This document shows, piece after piece, positions 1 through 9,745 of a DNA stretch of 64,000 bases. The notes beneath the pieces were generated by a model. The model worked only from the letters and a program-made list of their open reading frames with translations. It made no database searches and had not been told where the DNA came from. Location: contig NC_133918.1 in the NCBI RefSeq assembly GCF_964199755.1, positions 2,046,001 to 2,110,000 of the forward strand, given 5' to 3'. This DNA comes from Larus michahellis. Its lineage: Eukaryota > Chordata > Aves > Charadriiformes > Laridae. Position numbers and translations under genes: made by a program. Each line of letters opens with the position of its first letter. Within the stretch, counting starts at the first letter, position 1.

Positions 1-74
1 GGGGGGCTCATTTGGGTGTCCTCCCCCCGTGACGCCTCACCCACGGCCTCGGTGGGTCTTTCGCCTCCCTGCAG

Positions 75-1623
75 AGCCTCTGCCTCGCCAGGGACACCCA
101 GTACCTGGTCCTGGGAGCCACCGTAGCATCCGTCGCCCGCAGCAGCGAGCAGCTCAGCTTCCAGGCTTCCCTGGCCATCAGGCGTCGCGGGGACGGAGGT
201 AGGGACACGGGGAGCCCGCGGCGGTGGGGGACACCGGTGTCCGTGCCCTCTGCATCCTGCCTTGGGCATTTGGGATCCTCCCAAGCCCGTCTGTAATGAG
301 CCTGTCCCTGACCGCCATCCTCCCCACCGGCTCCTCTCGTCACCAGGTGCCCCCCTGTCCCCCACGGAGACCCAGCAGCTCCTTTTTGGCTCCGATGACA
401 AGTGCTTCACCAGGATGACCCCCGTGCTGCTCCTGCTGGCCAAGTCACGGTGGGAGGAGGAAGAGGAGGTGGCTTTGGCCCCTTCTTCCTACCTCTCTGC
501 CGACGGGGTGGTGGACATGGCTCCGTACCCGCAGCTCAGGTCCGTGGCCCTGGCCGCAGCCGTGGAGAAACGCAGGGGCTGGGAGCTGGGGGGAGAAAGG
601 GGCAGCCCCAGCCCTTCTGCCGTGGGTCAGCGGTGGGACGATGTGGGGCAGGGACCCCTGGGGTACAAGGGGACCCTGTGACCCTCGCTGTGTTCTCCTC
701 GCAGCCCACCCCAGGCTGGGACGGAGGAGCTGCTGTCCCCCACCGCCCCGAGCCAAGCCAACGCTTCGTCCCCAGCGCCCGGCAGCAGCAGCGGCCAGTT
801 CCTGGGCATCCTCACCCAGTTCATCCACCGGGTCCTGAGCCCCTCCAGCGAGCTGCCCCCCCAGCCCAGCTCCCGCCACTGGCTGGACTTCCAGGTGATG
901 GAGACCCTCCCTCACCAGCTGCTCAACCTGTCGGAGGAGGCGGCGCTGGAGCGGCTGGTGCAGTCGGAGGAGCCCTCGGTGCTGCTTTTCCCCCAGGACA
1001 GCGGAGCCGTGCTGGAGCAGCACTTGGGGGACTGGCAGCCGGAGGGGACCGTGCTGCAGCTGCTGATGGGCAAGCTGCAGGCGGTCATCCAGGAGCTGAG
1101 GGACATCCCGGCTTTCCAAGCCAACACGGGGCTTTTCCAGCATCTCCTGAGCTTCTGCTACTACCCGCCGGGGCCGGGAGAGGGTCAAGCCGTTGAGCGG
1201 CCGCCCGGCTCTGGGAAGCTCCACGCGCTGCTGCTGCTGAAGGCCCTGCAGACGGTGCGGGCGCGTTGGCAGGAGCGGCGGAAGGTGCTGCGGCAGAACC
1301 GCAGCGCGCGGCACCAGGCCCACTGCCGCCTGCAGGAGCTCACCATCGACCTGCACGACCGCAAGTTCATTGTCATGCCCACCATCTACGCGGCCAACAA
1401 CTGCGAGGGTCCCTGCAAGCTGCCCCTCTCCACCCGCGTCCCCAGCTTCTACTCGCACACGGTGCTGCTGCTGGGCATGCAGGAGCGGGGCTCACCCCTC
1501 CAGCGGGCTCCCTGCTGCGTGCCCGTCCGCTACTCCGACCAGCTCATCATCAGCCTCTCCGCGGAGGGGCTGGAGGTCCGCAAGTTCCCCAACATGGTGG
1601 CAGAGGAGTGCGGCTGTCGGTAG
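75..1623 (+). CDS. AMH: Anti-Muellerian hormone, last three exons (5' part outside window)
   Basis: Secreted TGF-beta-family hormone that regresses the Muellerian ducts and acts in gonads through AMHR2. Three exons can be read: 75-198, 347-539 and 705-1623 (stop TAG 1621-1623), joined by GT-AG introns with matching phases (1, then 2), giving 411 codons. The first exon carries RDTQYLVLG, the second CFTRMTP, both typical of AMH. The last exon holds LLNLSEEAALERL of the pro-region, a minimal furin-type site RQNR ending at 1302, and a mature domain of about 106 residues with seven cysteines (NNCEGPC, PCCVP and the terminal ECGCR knot residues). Human mature AMH is about the same length. By comparison with the five-exon human gene these are probably exons 3-5. 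The window starts in the preceding intron, so signal peptide and N-terminal pro-region are not visible. The reading frame is intact; no oddity was seen. Confidence 0.96.
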
Positions 1624-3297
1624 AGCTGTGCCCCCCCCCGCCGCCTCCCCGCTCGCCCTGGCCCTGCTCCCGCTCCGTTTCGCCCTCGCAGCCGGGGAGC
1701 TGGTGCTTTTCTCGCCGAGACGGGAGCTCCCCGCCTCTCCTTTCCCCGCGGTTTGGCTCGTTAGTATCGCTCTGGTTCTGGGTTCTGCAGCCGTGCCGGT
1801 CCCTGGGGGCTGCTCCACAGCCCGGCATTGCCCCACGCTGGCTCCCGACGCTGGGATGCCCCAGGTGCCCATGGGGCTGTGCCGCAGCGTGGCTCCGACC
1901 CCGTGGCGGGGCTTGGGCTGGATGCGGCACCGCAGGAGGGCAAGGCTTGGCTGATCCGTCCAGGATCGCGCTGATTTATCCCTTGCCTTCTGCTCCTGTC
2001 GCGGCTGGGCAGGGCAGACGTTGCTTCTTCCAAGTTCCCCCCTTGCAGCATCCTCTGGCCATTTCCCAGCCCTCGGCCTGTCTCTAAGCCCCCGCCGGCC
2101 ACGTGGCTCCACCTGCGAAAGCAGAACAAGAGGCAAAAAATCCCCCAAAGCGGAGACCAGCTTTGCCTTTCCCTGACCTGTGTGAGCCAGGGGCCATGGA
2201 GAGCCGCTGGTGGTGGCTCGGGGCTCCCTGCTGGGTCCCGTCTGCGTCGCCCCCCACTGACCCCACTCCCAGGGGGCTGCCAGAGCGGGGGACGAGGGGA
2301 GGGAGGGCTGAGAGAGGGGAGCGATCCTGTTACACCTCCCGGGCTGCTCACGCCATTAATAGGAGAGGCTGCAAACGGCTGCCAAAGCACCTGCTCCGCG
2401 TCCCCGCCGGCGTCAGCACGGAGCCCGCCTGCCCCCGGATCATCTTCCCAGCTCAGCCCGGCCCCTCCGCAGGGTCCGATGCCCTGGAAAGCAGCTCCTG
2501 GGCTCGTCCCGGCTGCAGCCCCGCCGGTGCTGGGAGCTTTGGTGCTTTGCAGTGTCCCCACGGGGCTGGCGGGGGCACAGCACACACCGGGCCCATCCCG
2601 TAGCCCACACAGGGATCCACTAGCCCTGAGCCCCTGTGTGCTGGGGATGGGGGTGGGAGGGCACAGAAAACACACAAACATAACCAGGGCCAAGATCTTT
2701 TCTTGTTTTGTTTTTGGTTTTTTTTTTCTTTAAAACATTCAATTTAATACCTTATTAAAAATGAAAATAGTTTATTTTAACCTCTATTGATTTAGCAAAT
2801 ACTGAAACCTGCCGTGGGTTGGGGCTGTGAACGTCTCCTGTAGTTGCTACAGCGCTGCGTGATATTGCACTTGTGTTCCGTTCCTAAAAGCGACTCTGGG
2901 AAGGGAAGGCCCGAAGGGATCCCCGGGTGATGGGCTCTCCAGCCCTCTTGTGTTACCAGCAAGCTTCGCATCACCCCGCAGCGATGGCACCGGGGTCCGG
3001 CGAGGTCATTCCCCCAACATCCCTCCGAGGACGGCTGCAGCCTGGCTTCCTTAACCCCGAATCCACTTCTCTCTTGATTTGCTTTAAATAAAACCATTAA
3101 CTGAAGCGAAGAGCTACACAGTCTGGAGCCAAACTCTGTTCACGGGGATCCCTGTGCCCACTGCGCCGCCCCGATGCCTCGGGGACCGCGAGTGAAAAAC
3201 CAGCTGCAAGGGGGATTTTTGGGTGGGGATGGAGAAATAGCATGAAGCCCAGACGAAGACGCTCCTTCCCCCGGTCCTTTCAGGTTGCCTTTGTGCG
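1624..3297. other. AMH/JSRP1 tail-to-tail spacer, 3' UTRs
   Basis: No supported coding sequence. The stretch lies between the AMH stop codon and the JSRP1 stop codon, which point towards each other. On the + strand candidate poly(A) signals are ATTAAA at 2754-2759 and AATAAA at 3087-3092; on the - strand AATAAA at 2771-2776. A T-rich tract runs from about 2697 to 2731. Where each 3' UTR ends cannot be decided from sequence alone. Confidence 0.6.
3087..3092 (+). terminator. Candidate poly(A) signal, + strand
   Basis: AATAAA hexamer about 1.46 kb downstream of the AMH stop codon. It would give a long 3' UTR; the ATTAAA at 2754-2759 is an alternative. Use of either is inference. Confidence 0.35.
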
Positions 3298-3303
3298 TTT
3301 AAT
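3298..3303 (-). terminator. JSRP1: Candidate poly(A) signal of JSRP1
   Basis: On the minus strand this reads ATTAAA, about 200 bases past the JSRP1 stop codon, a usual distance for a short 3' UTR. Confidence 0.5.
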
Positions 3304-3504
3304 CCAGGGGGGCCCAAAGTCCCCGGGGAGGCTTGTGCCAGGCTCTCGGGCCGCTCTGCCGCTGCTCGGCGATCCTGGAGCGCTGCCCGGGGATGGATGT
3401 CCCTGGAGAGCAGGCGGGGAGCAGCAGGGTGCCCTTGCCGGGGGCAGCAGCGGGGTTGGACCCCCCTGGATTCAGCATCATCCAGCCCCCCGGTCGCCCC
3501 AGCC

Positions 3505-6298
3505 TCAGTCGCGCCTCTTGCCCTCCCTGTGCCTGGCGGTGCCGTCCTTCCCCGGGGTGGCCACCGGCTCCCAGGGCTTCCTGCCCTTCTGCTGCCGCCA
3601 GTCCCGCTTCGGGCTCTCCCTGCCGCCGTCGGTCCTGCCGGGACGGCCCTTCCACCCCTCCTTCCTGGGCTCGTCCCGCTCCCGCCGGCTCTCCTTCCCC
3701 TCCCGGCCCCGCTTCCTCTGGGGCTGCTGCTCCGGCTCCCGGGGGGCCCTGGGGGCTCTGCTGGGCTTGTCCCCCTGTGCCCTGTCCTTGGCTCGTGCCT
3801 CCCTCCGGCTGCTCCGCTCCGCCTGGGTGGCACGACCCTCCCGGGCCTTCTCCTCCTTCTTCTCTGGCTTCTTCTCCCGGCTCTTCTTCACCTCCATCAC
3901 AGCTGGTGGCTCCTCGGGGACATCCACAGGCTCTTCATTCTCATTCTCATTCTCATTCTCATTCTCATCCTCATCCTCATCCTCATCCTCATCCTTTGGT
4001 GTTGAGCGGCCAAACCACTTCTTGAAGATCCAGGGCTCTGCCTGGGGGGCGACAGAAGGGACCAGGCAGAGGTGATGCAGCCCAAGCGACTGGGACCTCT
4101 CTCCATCTCTCCCGCCATGGATGAGATGCTCCCCCCTGAGGAAGCTGCTTCTCCCCCCACCCTGGACCCGTACCAGGTTGCTGTCAGCCTCGTCGTCATC
4201 ATCGCCGTCATCACCACCATCATCGTCACCATCACCGGCCTCGAACATGCTGCTCTCTGGCTGGGCAGGCTGGGCAGTCACCACTTCTTGGACCTCCTCC
4301 TCCTTGGCACTGACCACCTCTGGGAGGGGAGAGGGACAGGCCACCCTCAGCCGGGGACAAGGCTGTTCGGGTGCGATGTCCCAGCCATGGGGTGCCAGGA
4401 CCACCCCACCCTGGGACGTGTCCCCGTCTTGGGGATCGGGGCAGCCCGGAGCATCCGAACCCACCGTGAAGGGGAGGCGGTGGAGGGTCCTGCCTGCCAC
4501 GGCTGATTCCCTCCCTGGAGCATGGCGCTGGAAGAGAGGAGGGAGAGGAGGGAGAGGAGGCAGGAGGTGGCAGCAGGGTCTGGCCACCTTGTCCCCCTCC
4601 GTCCGGCTCCCGGCTCACCTTGGAGCACCTGGAAGGTGACACTGAGCAGGGCGACGACGGAGGCCACCAGGATGCACTTGTTGAGGGTGAGCCCTTCCCA
4701 GAGGAGCGGCTCCTCCGCGGGGTCCAGGCTGGGGGGCTCCACCTTCCTCTGCACGGGGAGGCTCCTGGGGACTGGGGAACCCCCAAGGGAAACAGCGTTA
4801 CTGGGGGAGCTGGGAAGCGGCAAAGGGCTCCGTGCTGGTGGGTTTGGGAAGGACACGGGCAGGGGCAGGAGCTGCCGGCCCTACCGCTGCCAGCATAAGG
4901 CGTTTGCACTGCAGGGGTGGGGAAAAGGGTGTCATGGGGGGCTGGGGCTGAGGTGTTTGGGCCACGAGGGCGTTACAGCCCCCTGGGGCTCAAGCGGGGA
5001 AAGCCTCTGCCCTGCTCCGTGCTCCTGCCTCTGCAGCTCCCTGCCCGGGGGAGGAGAAGGAGGAGGAGGAGGAGGAGGTGAAGGAGCAGAGTTTGGCAGG
5101 TGGATGGGAAGCCCCATCTCCATGTCGCTGGGCTCCCAGGGGACTGTGGAGAGCAGAGCTCATCCCGCCACTGCTCCACGGCCAGACCGTGCTCCTGGGC
5201 TGGCCGGGGACACAGGACAGGATCTATGCCTCTGTGACCACCTGGGACCAGGCTGGCCATTTTGGGGCAGAAAAGGGCTTTTCCGCACACCTACCTGGAG
5301 GTGCGGTAGCGCTGCCTTTGGCTCCCACCTTCTCCGCCCGCTTCTTCTCCGCCACTTTCTTGTCCACGCTGAGAGGCGCTGGCTCTGGCATGCTCAGCTC
5401 AGGCTCGTCCGGATCCTGCTCAGAGACACCAAGCCGGGTCCTCGCCTCCTCTAGCCCCTGCGGGGAAGGGGGCGAGCGTGGCCGGGGGTGTAAGAGCATC
5501 GCATGGCCCCGCGGGGAAGGGAAGAAGCGTGGCCGGGCAGGATGGGGGACACGGTGCATGTCTGTGCCCCCTCCCAGAACAAGGGGTGCTCAGGGACCCA
5601 GGGGTCCCCTGGGTGCTCCCCGCGTCCCCCAGGGCTGAGCCGATGCCCCTGCTGACCCCCAGACAAGGCTCATCCCCGGCTCCTCCAGCACCCAGCCCCA
5701 GTGCGTGTATTTGCATCGACAGCCTTAAAATCACGTTGGGGTGATTTTTTTTTTTTTTTTGGTCTGCTAAGATGGATTTAGCCACTAGCTGGCTCCATGC
5801 TGCAGAGCAGGCGCCGGGGTGCGGCTGCTGACCCCCCGGGCTGCGCTTGAGCAAGCCCACCCCAGAGCAGCCCTGGGGCTGGATTCGCCCCCCGATGAGC
5901 AGGGTTACGCACACCCGCCGAGGGCAGCGGGACGGATGCAGGGCACGCTGGCTGGTGGGGTCAGGGCACCACGAGGAGGGGGTGCACGCAACGATTTGGG
6001 GGTCTGGGCTCGGTGCTGCTGGGGACGGGGGGGTTTGGTGGCCAGGCTGGCTGCTGGTGTGTGTCAGCGGATCGGTGCCCCGAGGGAGAGCTGCCCACCA
6101 GCACGGATCAGTGACAGCGACAGCTGAGGGACACGGATTTCGGCTCCCCTGGGACGGACACTCTGCTACACCCTGCAGAGCCCTCCTGGGCGGAATGCCA
6201 CCGCGGGACAGTCCCCCCCCAGCCCCCGGCCCCGGGGTGCTGCGCACTTACATGGGCTCTACCGCTCTCCCCGTCGCTGCTCACCGGCGCGTCGGCAT
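3505..6298 (-). CDS. JSRP1: Junctional sarcoplasmic reticulum protein 1 (JP-45), first coding exon not found
   Basis: Single-pass protein of skeletal-muscle junctional SR that links the dihydropyridine receptor with calsequestrin and supports excitation-contraction coupling. Five minus-strand exons fit GT-AG rules and phase: 6298-6252, 5457-5295, 4771-4619, 4319-4174 and 4041-3505 (stop 3507-3505), together 347 residues. The third of these encodes LTLNKCILVASVVALL, which aligns with the human transmembrane segment (LSLNKCLVLASLVALLG). The next exon has an Asp-rich run (GDGDDDGGDDGDDDDEAD); the last has EPWIFKKWFG, an alternating Asp-Glu/Asn-Glu tract, a long Lys/Arg/Glu-rich tail and the C-terminus GKRRD (human GKGRD). 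Human JSRP1 is about 331 residues. The 6298 exon starts in phase 1, so a short exon with the start Met must lie further upstream; I could not fix it. Convergent with AMH, as in mammals. Confidence 0.9.
3936..3995 (-). repeat. JSRP1: Coding hexanucleotide repeat in JSRP1
   Basis: Ten copies of a 6-base unit in two adjoining blocks: about five of CATCCT next to about five of CATTCT (+ strand). In the JSRP1 frame they encode an Asp-Glu block followed by an Asn-Glu block. A GAT-to-AAT type difference separates the blocks, so the tract probably grew in two rounds. Length polymorphism is likely. Confidence 0.9.
5049..5085. repeat. (GGA)n microsatellite in JSRP1 intron
   Basis: Purine-rich run of GGA/GAA/GGT triplets in the intron between the 5295 and 4771 exon ends. 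Non-coding in the JSRP1 model. Confidence 0.8.
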
Positions 6299-9280
6299 CT
6301 GTTAAAGACAAGCACGGTGCCGTTCATTAGGTGGGAAACACCAGGGGCTGGGGACGAGGTGTCTTCCCGTTGCCACCCAGCCCACAGAGCGGGGACATCA
6401 CAGCCACGTTTCTCCCGTTAGCGCAGCCGGGTCACCCCTGGAGAGGTTTCAGAAGACAGGCAAAAAGCCACCCGGCCATCGCGGCAAGGTCGGGGTGTAA
6501 GAGCGGAACCACACAGGTCTGTGGCTGCTGAGCCCCAAAACATCATGGGACTCAACAGACATGGCTCAAGCCCATATCATCCTGGATGTCCTTGGGGAGC
6601 TGCAGCCGAGGGGGACGGTGACCTCCGTGCCGAGACGCACTGAGGGGGACCAACTGCCCAGGGTGCATGTGGACACCCTGAAAACACGTGGCTGGAGGCA
6701 GCTCGGGCTGTAGCCAGGACAGTAGGACAAACTCCAGGCACCATGGAGCAACCAGACCTCAAAGAAGACTTCAAGCCACCCAAGAGGACCACGAAGCGCA
6801 GGGATGACTCTCGGGGCTTTTCCCAGTTGTGAAGTGGGGGAGAAAACCGGAGGGGTCCCGAGGGCTCTGCAGGGGTTCGACGCAACAAAGGGCTGGGGAG
6901 CGTGCTGGGCTCCCTGGGGGTCTCTCTGCCCCTGGCTCCGGGGTGGTCTCTGGGGGGGGGGGAGAATGCACCGACCTGCCCCAACGCCAAGCGGCCTCAG
7001 CCCTCCCGGCACCTCCGGGCACAGCCCTCGCTCCGCTGGGATTTGGACGCCGCATCTTTGCAAGCCCTCACCAGAATTTTTGCCCCCTTGGAGCCGGATT
7101 TAGTTTATTTTTCCCCCGGTGGAAGAATGAACGCTGAGAAAAACCACCAGCTCCCAGGATGGAATCTAAGACACGATATTGGAAGCAAAACAGGTAAATA
7201 AGAGGAAGCCTTTTGGCCGGGGAACCGCGACCTGAAAGGTCTTTGCTTTCAAGAGGAAATAAAAAAAAAGTCTTCGGCTTTGTTTTAGCGATGGTGAGTC
7301 TGGTCTTTTCTCTGCTGGGAAGCGAAGGAGCTGCCCCAGGAGTCTCGCATTGGCTCAGGGGGTTCCCAGCCCCAAAGAAACAACAAAGACGGTGAATTTT
7401 TCCCTAAAGAGTTTTTCCCCCAGGTGCCTGTCGTGTTTTTGAGCTACACGCTGTTTCTGAGCAAAGATGAGCCCGAGGAAGACGGAGGAGGCGATGAGCC
7501 TCCCTTCCTCTTCGCCCTGGCCGTGGCCGATGTCCCTGTGGGGTCGGTGCCGTGCGGGTGCCCCTCGATGTCCGAAGTTGCCTCTTGATTTCACTGCACC
7601 GCAAAGAGCCGTCTCTGCCGTGCCGAGCCCTCTCCTGTGGGGCTTCGAACACCGTGGCAGTGGCGCTTGCACGGCCACAGCCGGCACCTCCTGGCCACCG
7701 ACTCGTGGTGAGGACAAGGTACCTTTTCTCCCGTCCTTCCTGGGCTGCCTCTGAGGGCTCCCCACCTGCCCGGGCAGCTCGTCGGTAGCCTCGGGGCATC
7801 CCAAGTCTTTCTCCAACACCTCCCGGGAACCCGCTGCCATGTCACTTCGAGGGACTCTCACTAAACCGAGAGGGATAAAACAAACGGCGGGCGGTCAGCA
7901 GTGCCCCGCGGCACACGGCTGTCCTGCCACGGCCTCGCCGCGCTCCCAGATCCCTGGCTGGGCTGTTCCCACACCTCCATCCCTCAGGCTGCACCAGGAC
8001 GGAGGAGCCCAAAGGAGGAGCCCAAACCGCCTCCAGCCCCCGAGGTGCGTTTCCAGGTTGTGCCACAACGGCTGCAGGGCTCTGTGACAGCCGTGCCGTG
8101 GCCGGGCAGGCAGCCATCCTCCCCCTGCAGCGAGCTCCCCGCGGGCGTTAACGCGGTCCCAGAGCCGACCGGCTCCATGCCTGGGGCTGTTCCCCCCGGG
8201 GTGGGAGGTGGGGTGGTGCCCCGGCAGAAGGCAGATGCATTTCAGGGCTCTACAGCCCGCGCAGGATCCTCATCCCCAACCAGGACGGGTCATGTCACCC
8301 GCAGGACCAGGTTTCCCGGGGCTGGTTCCTATGGGACCAGCTCCAGCACCGACGTACCAAGCAAGCGGCCACTGCCCAGGCCAAGCAGGGCAGGGATGCC
8401 CACCAATGCCAGGGATGGCCACCGATGCCAGGGATGGCCACCGATGCCAGGGATGACTTGCCCATGTCACACAGCCCCAAAGCCCAGCTCCAGCCCTTGG
8501 CTCACACTGACTCCTGCTCAGGAGCCCTCCCGTACGACCACTCGCCACGTCCATCCCCTCCCCGGCGCTGCCCACGCTCCCACTCCCTCGGACGCCATGC
8601 TCCGCATGCCAGATCTTCTCTTAAATGCACAAAACCACAGCCATTCAATGAATAAATCGGCTCTGCTCCGCCGTCGCTGGGACTTTTCCTGCACGAGCTC
8701 CCGAGGTTGCCTCTATCGCTGACTCACTTCAAAGAAACTTCCAAAAATAGTCCCCCCGCCTGCCCCGCTCTCCCTGTGCGCGCTCGCATGGCAGCGCCGG
8801 GATGGGGCCCATGGCCCCCGACCCACTGCTGGCCGGCAGTGGGGCGAGCACTGCCTTGCGGGCTGTGCCCGTGGGCTGCCCCACGTCCAACTGAAAGGGT
8901 TAAAAGCCACAAAAAGTTGTACCTGGTGCTTGACCACCGCGACTGCTGCCTTGCCTCCAGCCCCCCGGCTGGCTCCGGCTCTCCGGGGTAATAAACAGCA
9001 ACAGCTGCCGGACGGTGCCGGAGCAAAATAGCACCCAATCACCAGGAGCCGGAGCACCCGCTCCTCAGCCCCAGAAAAGGCAGTTTAGCCCCAGGCATCG
9101 AAAGCAGGGGCTGCCGCCGGCAAGGCAGGCACAGGGGGATGCGGCTCTCCAGGGGACGCACCTGGGACATGGACTGTCCCTCTGTGAGCGCCGCCGGGTG
9201 AGCACGAAGCGGGGAGAAGGGGTCGTTTGCTCCCCAACCCGGGGTCTCTGAGCCAGCTGTGGGATGGACACAGTGCCGGG
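6299..9280. other. JSRP1 upstream region, no gene resolved
   Basis: GC-rich, no open frame with recognisable protein similarity. It should contain the JSRP1 promoter and its first exon (minus strand), but I could not identify an ATG exon ending in phase 1 with confidence. It includes a short 19-bp minisatellite at about 8400-8455. Confidence 0.5.
8400..8455. repeat. 19-bp minisatellite, about 3 copies
   Basis: The unit core ATGCCAGGGATGGCCACCG recurs at 8406, 8425 and 8444, exactly 19 bases apart, nearly identical between copies. Confidence 0.9.
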
Positions 9281-9281
9281 A

Positions 9282-9745
9282 ATAGAATCATAGAATCATA
9301 GGATGGTTCAGGTTGGAAGGGACCTTAAAGCCCACCCAGTGGCACCCCCTGCCCTGGGCAGGGACACCTCCCACCAGCCCAGGTTGCTCCAAGCCCTGTC
9401 CAACCTGGCCGTGAACCCCTCCAGGGATGGGGCAGCCACAGCTTCTCTGGGCAACCTGGGCCAGGGGCTCACCCCCCTCACAGCAAACAATTTCTGCCTC
9501 ACATCTCATCTCAGTCCCCCCTCTTCCAGTTTCAAACCCTTCCCCCTCGTCCCGTGGCTCCCCTCCCTGCTCCAGAGTCCCTCCCCAGCTTTCCTGGAGC
9601 CCCTTTAGGGACTGGAAGGGGCTGGAAGGTCTCCCCGGAGCCTTCTCTTCTCCAGGCTGAACCCCCCCCAGCTCTCTCAGCCTGTCCTCCCAGCAGAGGG
9701 GCTCCAGCCCCCCCAGCATCTCCGGGGCCCTTTGCTGGACCCTGG
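9282..9745 (-). mobile_element. CR1 LINE fragment (5'-truncated)
   Basis: The left edge has the CR1 3' terminal repeat AATCATAGAATCATAGGATGG, so the element lies on the minus strand with its 3' end at left. It continues through the 3' UTR and the last ORF2 codons (minus-strand frame with RLRELG). Similarity to sister copies at 16.1, 30.6, 45 and 51.1 kb fades near 9735-9745. Truncated and inactive. Confidence 0.92.

Noticed and set aside
445-1458. 337-codon minus-strand frame over AMH
   Set aside because: Antisense of the AMH last exon; no recognisable protein pattern.
3242-4075. Open frames of 200-277 codons on the + strand across JSRP1
   Set aside because: Antisense shadows of the Lys/Glu-rich JSRP1 tail, giving Ser/Phe/Leu-rich low-complexity sequence.
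8400-8455. Regular repeats considered as a CRISPR-like array
   Set aside because: Pure head-to-tail 19-bp units without spacers in vertebrate DNA; a minisatellite.
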